A DNA stretch of 51,725 nucleotides from assembly GCA_964371655.1 (NCBI GenBank), contig CAYJOD010000039.1:1-51725 (forward strand), written 5' to 3'. The translations under genes were made by a program, and so were the position numbers. Within the stretch, counting starts at the first letter, position 1; every line of letters starts with the position of its first letter. This DNA is from CAZGSN01 sp964371655 (GTDB taxonomy: Bacteria; Desulfobacterota; Binatia; HRBIN30). Shown one piece after another: positions 23,007-31,600 of the stretch. The notes beneath the pieces are model-generated. The model had not been told where the DNA came from. It made no database searches and was given only the letters and a program-made list of their open reading frames with translations.

Positions 23007-24299
23007 ATGGCAACCGTTCTAGTCGTCGACGACGAACCCGAGATCCGCACCTCGATCCACGGCATCCTCGCGGAGGAGGGCCTGCGAGTTCTGGAGGCCG
23101 CCGACGGGCGCCAAGCCCTGGACATCATTCGTCGCGAGAATCCCGAGCTGGTCATCCTCGACATCTGGATGCCGGAGATCGATGGGCTGCAGGTTCTGCA
23201 GGAGATCAAAGACGCCAGCGGCACGCCAGCCGTGGTCATGATCTCCGGCCACGGCAATATTGAGACGGCGGTGAAGGCCACCAAGCTCGGGGCCTTCGAC
23301 TTCATCGAAAAGCCGTTCTCGCTCGATCTCTTGCTGCGCGTCGTCAATCGTGCCCTCGATCACCAAGCCTCGGCGATCCTTCAGCTCGACGATCCCGGCG
23401 CCAACGCTGCCGTTCCTGTGCCCTCCACCAACGGCGGCTGCGCGATGCCTGGCGCCACCTCGGCGCCGCGTCTTTGCGAACGCACCATCGCCAGGAGCGT
23501 GGTCGCCAGCGGCACCGGATTGCACAGCGGCGTCAAGACCGGATTGATCCTGCAGCCGCTGCCTCCAGGCAGCGGCATCCAATTTACGCAACTGTCGACG
23601 GACGAAACCGTGCCGGCGCATCTCGATTGGGTCGACTCCACCGGGTACGCCACGACGCTGCACCGCGACGGTGTCACCGCCAAGACCGTCGAGCATCTGC
23701 TCGCTACCATGCATGCGTATCGAATCACCAACGCGCTGGTGAAAATGCAGGGTGAGATCCCGATCATGGACGGCTCCGCTCTCGAGTTCTGCAAGCTCAT
23801 CGAAAGTGCCGGCGTCGTCGAACAAAGCGCGGCCATCGAGGAGATCGTCGTGCACGAGCGCATCGCCGTCGAGAAAGCGAACGGCGAAAGCATCTCGATC
23901 GAGCCTGCCGACAACTTCAGCATCGAGTACACCCTGGTCTACCCGCACCCCGTCGGCACCCAGCGCTACACCTTCACGTATCGCGGCCCACAGAGCTTTC
24001 GCGACGAGATCGCGCCGGCGCGGACCTTCGGCTTCCTAGGTGAGATGAAGCAGCTCGCGGCGATGGGCTTGGCGAACGGTGGCCGCCTCGACAACTGCAT
24101 CCTGATCGACGACGAGAAGGTCGTGAACACCACCCTGCGCTTCCCCGACGAGTTCGCCCGCCACAAGATTCTCGACATCATGGGCGACAGCTACCTGCTC
24201 GGGCGCCCGCTGCGCGGTCGCATCGTCGCCCTCAAGACCGGACACTCGGACAACATCGCTCTGTTGCGTGAGATCAGGAAGGCCGCGGACATAGCGTAA
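23007..24299 (+). CDS. lpxC: Response-regulator receiver domain fused to LpxC (lipid A deacetylase)
   Basis: A 430-residue fusion. Residues 1-120 form a receiver domain: acidic pocket VVDDEPE, phospho-acceptor D52 in LDIWMPEIDG, Lys102 in EKPF. A low-complexity linker (about 125-157) leads to LpxC, the zinc-dependent UDP-3-O-acyl-GlcNAc deacetylase that commits carbon to lipid A. The catalytic set is complete: E229-H230 in VEHLLA, H386-D390-D394 in RHKILDIMGD and H413 in TGHSDN. LpxC normally stands alone at about 300 residues. The gene follows an NtrY-like kinase by 21 bases with site gaggag, so the kinase probably phosphorylates D52 and so tunes LPS synthesis. That control is inference; the two domains are directly visible. 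Confidence 0.9.
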   Translation: MATVLVVDDEPEIRTSIHGILAEEGLRVLEAADGRQALDIIRRENPELVILDIWMPEIDGLQVLQEIKDASGTPAVVMISGHGNIETAVKATKLGAFDFIEKPFSLDLLLRVVNRALDHQASAILQLDDPGANAAVPVPSTNGGCAMPGATSAPRLCERTIARSVVASGTGLHSGVKTGLILQPLPPGSGIQFTQLSTDETVPAHLDWVDSTGYATTLHRDGVTAKTVEHLLATMHAYRITNALVKMQGEIPIMDGSALEFCKLIESAGVVEQSAAIEEIVVHERIAVEKANGESISIEPADNFSIEYTLVYPHPVGTQRYTFTYRGPQSFRDEIAPARTFGFLGEMKQLAAMGLANGGRLDNCILIDDEKVVNTTLRFPDEFARHKILDIMGDSYLLGRPLRGRIVALKTGHSDNIALLREIRKAADIA

Positions 24300-24365
24300 G
24301 CCGGGCGCTACGGCTCGTGATCGGGCGAGCCGGCAAGACAGGAGCGGACGACTAACCCGGATTTC

Positions 24366-24537
24366 TCACCAAGACTTCACCGCAGAGACGCAGAGGCGCG
24401 GAGAAGAAAGTATTTTGAGAACAACTCCGCATCCGCCGGAGCATCAAGGTGCACTAAATCGATTCGGCCAAAGTCGTGATTTTTCCAACCATCCAAGGCT
24501 TCCTCTGCGTCTCGGCGCCTCTGCGGTGAGAAATCGA
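24366..24537. repeat. Inverted 'ctcaccgcagag' repeat pair
   Basis: acttcaccgcagagacgcag (about 24376) and its inverse cgcctctgcggtgagaaat (about 24519-24537) bracket about 110 bp. Related text (cgtctccgtgtctccgcgtc) opens the window at 15-50. No gene is visible in 24300-24539. Confidence 0.65.
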
Positions 24538-24539
24538 GT

Positions 24540-25823
24540 TTAGCGCCGCGCGATCTTCTTGGGCTTCGCCTTGGACTGTGGGGGCGCGCTGCTGACGCGT
24601 GTCTTCGCCGCTGCCTTGACGATCGTCGTCCGCGCCTGCGTGACGGCTACAGAGCGACGCGTCGCGCTTGCCACCCGCACGCTTTGCTGATGGGCCGTTC
24701 GCTTCGCGACTTGGCTGGGTTTGCGCTCGTGCTTGGGCTTCGGCTTCGAAATGAGCGTGACGCGCGGATTCTTGTGCGCCCTGGATTGGGGTTGCGGCTT
24801 GCTGGCAACCGGCGCCCGCTTGGCGACGGAGACCTTGGTTTGACCGGCACGCAACAGCTGTGTGGTACGGCCGCTGTAGGTTGCGCCTTCGTCTTCGTCG
24901 CCCTCATCGCCTGAGGCGCGCCCACGCACGGGAGCCTCGTCCGCGTCGGCGCGGGCCATTTCGATTTCCGGCCGCGTGTTCCCGTTGAACCCGAACTCCA
25001 CCAGCTTGCGCACGTCGCCCCACAAATCGCGGGCGCCGAGCACCGCAACGATGAGCTCGCGGCCATCGACACGCGCGGCACCGACGAAGCAGTGCTTCGC
25101 GGCGATCGTCCAGCCGGTCTTGCCGATCACTTCGTAGGGGTAGTTTGCAAGCAAGAGCCGGTTGTGGGTGCGTAGATTGATGACGCGGGCGCCGCCCTCG
25201 GTGGGAATGATGGGAATCGACGCGGTGCTGGCGATGCGATCGAAAACCGGATCGCGCGCGGCCACCGAGAACAAGGTCGCGAGGTCACGGGCGGTGGAGT
25301 AGTGGTTCGCTGCCGGCAGACCGTTGGGGTTGACGAAGTGGGTGTTGACGGCGCCGAAGCGTTGAGCCTGCGCGTTCATGAGCTCCGCGAAGGCAGGAAC
25401 TGACCCGGCCATGCCTTCCGCGATGACCACGCTGGCGTCATTGGCCGAGTTCAGCATGATGGCGTAGACCAGGTCGAGCAGACGCACGCGCCATCCGGCG
25501 CGCAGATGCACCTTCGACGGCGGCTCTTTCGCCGCCTCGTCGGAGACTAGGAGGGAGTCGTCCAGGCGACCGCTGCGCAGCGCCACCATGGCCGTCACAA
25601 TCTTGGTCGTGCTCGCCGGCGGCAGCGGCAGGTTCGAGTTGCGCTCCCAAAGCACTTCGCCGGTATCGTTGTCGACCAGGATCGCGGCGCGAGCCGTGAT
25701 CGTCGATCGCGATTGACTATTGAGGCGCGCGGTCCCGCGCCACGCCAACGCCGGGCTGACGGCGAAGACCAAGCTGATGAGGATTGCCGTCGGCAGCCAA
25801 TTGCTCTTGCGCTTGGGTTCCAT
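24540..25823 (-). CDS. D-alanyl-D-alanine carboxypeptidase (S11, DacA type) with basic tail
   Basis: A 427-residue penicillin-binding DD-carboxypeptidase that trims peptidoglycan stem peptides in the periplasm. A signal segment ILISLVFAVSPALAWRG precedes the catalytic domain. Motifs are STTK (SxxK), SAND (SxN) and KTGWT (KTG), in order and intact. The usual PBP5-type C-terminal domain and membrane-anchoring helix are absent. Instead the last ~120 residues are Lys/Arg/Ala/Pro-rich (e.g. KPKPKHERKPSQVAK), resembling a histone-H1-like or wall-binding tail. The ATG at 25823 has ggagga upstream and is preferred over the longer frame. It lies 70 bases after the flippase-like gene on the same strand. 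Confidence 0.85.
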   Translation of the reverse strand: MEPKRKSNWLPTAILISLVFAVSPALAWRGTARLNSQSRSTITARAAILVDNDTGEVLWERNSNLPLPPASTTKIVTAMVALRSGRLDDSLLVSDEAAKEPPSKVHLRAGWRVRLLDLVYAIMLNSANDASVVIAEGMAGSVPAFAELMNAQAQRFGAVNTHFVNPNGLPAANHYSTARDLATLFSVAARDPVFDRIASTASIPIIPTEGGARVINLRTHNRLLLANYPYEVIGKTGWTIAAKHCFVGAARVDGRELIVAVLGARDLWGDVRKLVEFGFNGNTRPEIEMARADADEAPVRGRASGDEGDEDEGATYSGRTTQLLRAGQTKVSVAKRAPVASKPQPQSRAHKNPRVTLISKPKPKHERKPSQVAKRTAHQQSVRVASATRRSVAVTQARTTIVKAAAKTRVSSAPPQSKAKPKKIARR

Positions 25824-25893
25824 CACGTCCCCCGTCCTCCTCCACCAAAACAGAGCTGGCAGTTTGTGCCAAGCCATAAAGAAAGTCAAGTTT

Positions 25894-27009
25894 TTATGCC
25901 AACTTATCGATGCTTTCCTGAGGATCCTCTTGGCTGCTGACACGCGCCCCCTGCAGCAACATGCCACGGAAAAAGAACAGGCTGATGATCATCGGCAGGA
26001 CATAGTACGCGAGCCGGTAGATGAGGACCGCCACCACCGCGGTTTCGAACGGGACCGAAAGACCGGCGAAGATTGCCGCCATTGAGCCTTCCATCACCCC
26101 CAGCCCGCCTGGGACCAGGGAGATCATCGATAGAACGATGCCGACGGCGAACCCGACCACCACCCAGCTGAGCGGGATGGGATAGTTTACGGCGACGAAC
26201 GCACCCCAGAGGATCATCAAGGTCACCGCCCAGTCGACGAAGATCCACAGTGTGGGCAGAATCATCGAGCGCTTGCGCTGCATCAGAAACTCGATGCCGT
26301 GGTTGAGATTCCGTTGAAATCGCCAGATGCGCACGCGCGCCGGCTTGCGGCGCGGAAACAAGCGATGCAACAACCAGTTCGTTGCCTCGGCAAGCACGAA
26401 CAGCGTGCGCCGCCGCAGCTCCCGGTGCAGCAGCAACACCACGACTCCTACCGCCAGCAGCAGCGCCAGGACGAGAGCGATGCCGGCGGTCAGCAGCGCC
26501 ACACCTTGCAGGTGTCCCGACTTGAAGAGATAGGCGAAGCCGACGGCGACGAAGAGCATCAGTACCGAGTTGGTAATGAACGTCTGCACCAGGGAGATGG
26601 TAACCGCCGTGCTCGAGCGCACGCCGTTGCGCATGAAGAAATACATGCGCACCGCAAAGCCGCTGAGACCGCCGGTCGACACCACGTAGTTGACCGTATT
26701 GGCAACCAGGGTGATCTTGAACATCTCCCAAAACGGAACCTCGCTGCCGGCGCCACGGGCAATGCCTTGGTAGGACAACGCCATGACGACGTAACTCGCC
26801 AGCGCACAAGCGAGCGGGATCGACAGCAGCAGTGGATTGATCGTCGACGCCGCCTCCCACAGCTTGCCCGCGTCGGAAAATACGAACAGGAGGCCTAGGG
26901 CTGCGATACCCAGAACCAGCGCCCCCGAGGCGAGACGCCTTTGCGAGCGACCGCTCTTGGACAGGTCGGGATATCCGGGTTGAGCTTTGGCGCTCGGAGT
27001 TTCTTGCAT
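25894..27009 (-). CDS. Lysylphosphatidylglycerol synthase-type membrane protein (UPF0104)
   Basis: A 371-residue integral membrane protein with about eight spans, e.g. LASGALVLGIAALGLLFVF, LSIPLACALASYVVMALSY, GVALLTAGIALVLALLLAVG. GGLSGFAVRMYFF and VPGGLGVMEGSM are typical of the LPG-synthase/flippase (AglD-like) membrane domain. The catalytic domain of MprF is missing, so it is likely a flippase or a carrier. Partner lipid is unknown. The ATG at 27009 is preferred because upstream residues are not hydrophobic. Confidence 0.75.
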   Translation of the reverse strand: MQETPSAKAQPGYPDLSKSGRSQRRLASGALVLGIAALGLLFVFSDAGKLWEAASTINPLLLSIPLACALASYVVMALSYQGIARGAGSEVPFWEMFKITLVANTVNYVVSTGGLSGFAVRMYFFMRNGVRSSTAVTISLVQTFITNSVLMLFVAVGFAYLFKSGHLQGVALLTAGIALVLALLLAVGVVVLLLHRELRRRTLFVLAEATNWLLHRLFPRRKPARVRIWRFQRNLNHGIEFLMQRKRSMILPTLWIFVDWAVTLMILWGAFVAVNYPIPLSWVVVGFAVGIVLSMISLVPGGLGVMEGSMAAIFAGLSVPFETAVVAVLIYRLAYYVLPMIISLFFFRGMLLQGARVSSQEDPQESIDKLA

Positions 27010-27518
27010 CGTCCCAACGGAAGTGTCGGAGCAATAAAGGCTCCCCGGGCAGCGGTCAAGCAAGCGTCAGACAGGAGCTTGGCTCGCGGCGCTCGCAAAA
27101 CCGGCCGGGCGCGCCGCCGAGTCTATCTAAAACTGGCAGGGCGTGCCGCCGCGCGCCCTTTTGAGTTGAGTGGGTTTTGAGACACCCTCAAGAGCGGTTG
27201 TCTCAAAACTGCTGGGGTGCACGCTCGCCGCAGTCGAAAGCGGCGGCAAGCCGCCGCAGTCCAAAGTGGCTCCCCGCACCGAATGATCGGACCCCTTCTC
27301 CTTTCCCGCACCCTTTGGAGTGCGGGAGCTTGCTCCCGCTTTGGGGCGGAGGGGTTCCCGCCTGCGCGCCCTCTGGGTCTTGAGACAAGCTCAAGACTGG
27401 GCGGCTCCGCGTGGCGAGCGAACGCTTCGGTTGCCGACCTGGCCGCGGCCCTACGGGCGTCGCCCACGCGCTTGTCGCCCGCTGCGGCTCAGGCTAAAGC
27501 TGCGAGCGGACTTACACG
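27010..27518. other. Non-coding interval with several stem-loops
   Basis: Contains gttttgagaca...tgtctcaaaac (around 27173-27206), gtcttgagacaagctcaaga (near 27379), aagcggcggcaagccgccgc (27239-27258) and gtgcgggagcttgctcccgc (27320-27339). The last resembles gcgggagtaagctcccgcac in 46105-46124. No convincing coding sequence. Confidence 0.6.
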
Positions 27519-27818
27519 ATGTTCATTCTTTCCAACTTCCTGTTTGCCACTGCCGCGGTTCTGCAGATGGTGTTGACTCTCTACATGTGGATCGTGATTG
27601 CGCGCGCCCTGGTCTCCTGGGTCAACGCCGATCGCTACAACCCGATCGTGCGCTTTCTGGAGACCGCCACCGACCCGCTGCTCTACCGCGTCCGCCGCGC
27701 CATGCCATTCCAAACCGGCGGCATCGATTTCTCGCCGCTGATCGTCCTGCTGGCGATCTACTTTCTGCAATCGTTCCTGGTACAGAGCCTGCGTGACGTG
27801 GCGCTTACGCTACGCTGA
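27519..27818 (+). CDS. yggT: YggT-family membrane protein
   Basis: A 99-residue protein with two YggT-type membrane segments: ATAAVLQMVLTLYMWIVIA and SPLIVLLAIYFLQSFLV, separated by the conserved RALVSWVNADRYNPIVRFLE loop with DPLL. YggT proteins are linked to cell division, osmotic protection and SepF/Z-ring genes. It heads a short operon with a UPF0235 gene 12 bases downstream, a pairing common across bacteria. Confidence 0.85.
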   Translation: MFILSNFLFATAAVLQMVLTLYMWIVIARALVSWVNADRYNPIVRFLETATDPLLYRVRRAMPFQTGGIDFSPLIVLLAIYFLQSFLVQSLRDVALTLR

Positions 27819-27830
27819 CTCACGGAGACT

Positions 27831-28130
27831 TTGGCGACGGCCCGCATCAGCATCCGCCTACAACCGCGCGCTTCGCGCAACCAGATCGTCGGCTGGCACG
27901 GGACCGCGCTCAAGGTGCAGGTGCACGCGCCGCCCGTCGACGGTGCGGCGAACGAGGCGCTGATCGCGTTCCTCGCACGCGCCCTGCGGGTCGCGCCGCG
28001 CTCGCTACGAATCGTCCACGGCCATAAGAATCGCGACAAGCTGCTCGAAATCGATGGCCTCACCAACCCCGAGTGCGTGCAACGCCTGCGCCAGCTCGCG
28101 CGCGTTGACAATGAGGGCGCCGGTGACTAA
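27831..28130 (+). CDS. UPF0235 (DUF167, YggU-like) protein
   Basis: A 99-residue protein, with RISIRLQPRASRNQIVGWHG at the start and PPVDGAANEALIAFLA and HGHKNRDKLLEI inside, the DUF167 signature. Its function is unknown; it commonly follows YggT. The start appears to be TTG at 27831, with ggag just upstream. Confidence 0.8.
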   Translation: MATARISIRLQPRASRNQIVGWHGTALKVQVHAPPVDGAANEALIAFLARALRVAPRSLRIVHGHKNRDKLLEIDGLTNPECVQRLRQLARVDNEGAGD

Positions 28131-28159
28131 AGCCGCGCCAGCGCAAGCGGAGGCCCATC

Positions 28160-28567
28160 ATGCCGATCTACGAGTATAGTTGTAAGAAGTGCGGAGAGTT
28201 CGAGGTGACCCAGCGCATCACCGACAAGCCGCTGGCGAAGTGTCCTACGTGCCGTGCCAAGGTGACGAAGCTCATCTCGAGCACGTCGTTCCACCTTAAG
28301 GGATCCGGTTGGTACATCACCGACTACGGGCGCGGCGGCAGCAAGGACAAGTCCGCCGCCTCCGAGTCGAAGTCGGAGAGCAACAGCTCGGCCAAATCGT
28401 CGGAAAGCAAGTCTTCCGACACGACATCGTCGGAAAGCAAGTCTTCCGACACGACATCGTCGGAGAGCAAATCGACGGAGACCAAAACACCGGGGAGCAA
28501 GTCCTCCGAGACGAAATCATCGGGCAAGGGGACAAAGGCCGCCTCGACGACGTCCGCCGCGGCGTGA
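28160..28567 (+). CDS. FmdB-family zinc-ribbon protein with Ser/Lys/Thr tail
   Basis: A 135-residue protein. The first ~60 residues are the FmdB zinc ribbon: MPIYEYSCKKCGEF, CPTC and the SSTSFHLKGSGWYITDY close. FmdB-type ribbons are small putative regulators. From residue 70 the chain is a low-complexity Ser/Lys/Thr/Glu tail carrying an exact 30-base tandem duplication (28397-28456). It lies 29 bases after the DUF167 gene and may share its transcript. Confidence 0.85.
   Translation: MPIYEYSCKKCGEFEVTQRITDKPLAKCPTCRAKVTKLISSTSFHLKGSGWYITDYGRGGSKDKSAASESKSESNSSAKSSESKSSDTTSSESKSSDTTSSESKSTETKTPGSKSSETKSSGKGTKAASTTSAAA
28397..28456 (+). repeat. 30-bp tandem duplication in the FmdB tail
   Basis: tcgtcggaaagcaagtcttc opens two identical 30-base units at 28397 and 28427; a third, degenerate unit follows. 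Each encodes SSESKSSDTT. Confidence 0.95.
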
Positions 28568-28683
28568 GCGCGAATCCCGCAGCACCGGCAATTGCAGGCC
28601 GCTTCGAGTCAATCGGAGCGGCCTTCGTTTTTCTAGGTCCCTTTCTCGACTCGGAGGCCGCGAACCTGAATAATGCCCGCGGC

Positions 28684-31600
28684 ATGAACCGGGGGCATCT
28701 TTTTCATCTCGTCATCCTCGCCGCTTGGCTTTTCCTTGCGCCCCATCGCATCGCGGCGCAGATGTGCCCGCAGCTCAGCGGCACCTTCGCCACACAGCAG
28801 ACCGGAACCACGAGCGGCAGCAGCGCCGAAGCCGGCAGCTGTGGCGGCGCCGGCGCACCGGAGAAAAGCTTCGTCTTCGCGGCGCCACGCGCCGGCGTCT
28901 ACAGCTTCGATACCATCGGTTCGGGGTTCGACACGGTGCTCTATGTCCGCGACGACAACGGAACACAGCTCGGCTGCAATGACGACATCGCGGCGGGCAT
29001 CAACACCCAGTCGCGCCTCAGCGTCACCCTGGCGCAGGCTCAAACGGTGACCGTCTTCGTCGACGGCTTCGAAGCCCAATCGGGAAACTTCAGTCTGCGC
29101 GTCAATCCGGATTGTCCGCTTCCCTTCCGCAACGATGCCCGCGATCTTGGCCATGCACTTTCCGTGAGCGTGAGCGCAACGACCACGTGCGCGGCGAACT
29201 TCATCGGCGGCGCTTCGTGCGGCGGCCCCAGTGGCGGGAGTAACGGCGGCGCCGTAGCCCGTGATGCAATCTTTCTGTACACGGCTCCGAGCGATGGTAC
29301 CTACACGATCTCGACCGAGGGCTCGAACTTCGACACCGTCCTCTACGTTCGCCTCGGCACCTGCTCCGGCACCGAGCTCGGATGCAACGACGATATCGCC
29401 CCTGGCAGCATTTCCCAATCGCGTCTGACCCGGTGGCTGACGAGCGGGCAAACGATCATCATTGCCGTCGATGGCTACGCCGACGAAAGCGGCGACTACA
29501 TTCTCTCCATCGTCGGAAATCCGGCGACCCCTACGATCACGGCGACGGCGACCAGAACCCGAACGCCGACGCTTACGCCAACGATCACCGTGACCAGCAC
29601 CATCACACCGACCCCGACGATCACAGCCACCCTGCCGCCAACCAACACGCCGACGGTAACGCGGACCCTCACCAGCACGCGCACTCCGACACGGACGACA
29701 ACCCAAACCGCGACGCTGACGCCCACGGTGACGCGGACTTCGACGTCGACGCGAACGCGCTCGATCACGCCGACCGACACACCTGGCCCATCTGCAACAC
29801 CGACGATCTCGCCCATCGCGACCGCCTCCCCCACGATTACCGTCACCGCGCCGCCACCGACGCCGACCTCGACCCTGCCTCCGTCTCCGACCCAGGTCGT
29901 CACCGGACCCGGCTGCTGCCAGCGCTTCCTGCCGGCCGCGGTTTGCGAAGGACCCGTTTCCCTCCCCGGCTGCACCCAAAGCGGCGGTGTGTTCGTCGCC
30001 AACGCCTCGTGCATTCGCGGACTGTGCGTGTCGAACGATCCAACCGTGACCGCCACACCCGCGGATAGCCCGACCGTGATCGCCACCTCGACGCCGACGC
30101 AAACGCGACCGCCGACAGTGACCCAATCGCCATCCCCCAGCAGCAGCCCGACGCCGACCACGCCGCGCGCGTTCGTTTTGCTCGCAAGCTCCAGCGGCGT
30201 CGCCGGAGACCCTCTCTTCGTCAATGGTCACGTCGCACGCGGTGCCGCCGGGGCGCGGATCTACTGGAAGTTCGGAGCCGAGCTGCAGTCGCTGTTGGAG
30301 GTCGTTGCCGCGGCCGACGGCAGCTTTGAGGCCGTCGCCACGATACCGGCCGCGGCGCTTCCGGGAAACGCGCAGGTTTGCGCCGCCGCGAGCGGCGTCG
30401 CTGCGCGTGGTGCGGATATCGCGTGCGCTCGGTTTACGGTCATCCCGGCAGAGCCCGGAGGCATCGCCGGCCAGGTCGTCGGCGAAGATGGTGCGCCCTT
30501 GGCCGACAGCGACGTATTCCTCGGCGACGAGCGCGCTGCGCCGCTGGCGCGGGCGACCACGGACGGAAACGGCCAGTACGATTTCCGCGACTTGGTACCC
30601 GGTAACTATGTCGTGCACGTCATCCACGACGGCAGCGCCTTTGAAGCGATCACCAGGCAGGTCCCACCCGCGCACTCCGTCAGCATCTTGCATCGCGCCA
30701 CGTCGAGCCCGTCGGCACTCGTCGCTCGCAGCGGTGCCATCGCCTTCCTCACCGCACCCACCTACACGCGCGAGCCGATCAACAGTTATTGGTTGGCGCG
30801 CTTTGGATCCCTGCCCGGTGGGCCCGAGCTCATGGTTCGCTTTTTCGCCAACGTCTCTTTCGTGAGCGATGCTCCCGGTGCGCTCGCGTTCTCGTTCTGG
30901 CGCGGCGCGGATCTTCTGTTCAGCAACGTTGTGCTGACGCCGGCGCCGGTCGGCGACGCCGACCCGGAATTGATCGGCGACGCCTACTTCATCGACGTCA
31001 ATGTGAGTGATCTGCCCGCGGGTGATCTCACCCTGCGCATCGCACGCTACGATCCAGACAGCGGCACCGAGATCGAAACCCTGGAGGAGCTCCACGTCGC
31101 CATGGTCGACCTCGGCAGTCGCTGGTTGAGCGGGCGCGTCAACGCACCCTCGATCAGCATCGATGCTGACGGCGAGCGCATCGCCTACCGCTTCACCGGC
31201 ATGCTGCCGCATCCCGACTTCGCCTTCGACTTCAACCAAGACCTCGCCCTCGACGCCTCGGCGACGCCGCTGGAAAATCACGTGCGCCTCGATGCCCGCA
31301 TCGACGAAACGTATTTCAACGACGACACCTGGCGCGGACGTGTCGTCGGGCAGGAGCAGATCCGCCTGCTTGGAGTCGATCTCGTTGGCGCCGGTGACCG
31401 AACCGCATTCGCGGGTCCGGTCGGCGCGGAGTTTGTAAGCAGCGAATACTTCCTGACCAGCAGCGGCGCGACGACGACGGGCACGTGTCCGACCCTGCCG
31501 GCGGCGAGTCTCGTGCGCCCGTTCGCCTTCAACGCCTGCATCGCCGGCTGTCCCCTCACCTCACAGACACGGCCGGCGGTCGCCAGCTGTCCGGCGTTGA

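Noticed and set aside
27181..27576. Overlapping open frames of 60-160 codons before and across yggT
   Set aside because: They follow repeats and stem-loops in several frames at once and have no recognisable domain.
28309..28683. 5' extension of the 1,728-residue protein across fmdB
   Set aside because: fmdB is real in another frame, and a signal peptide begins at 28684.
29523..29900. Short tandem repeats suggestive of a CRISPR array
   Set aside because: They encode the Thr-Pro stalk of the large secreted protein; units are short and degenerate, without unique spacers.
28633..31281. An 882-codon open frame on the minus strand inside the large secreted protein gene
   Set aside because: It is antisense to a clear multi-domain secreted protein, has no family resemblance and is Arg/Gly/Asp-rich, as high-GC antisense frames are.
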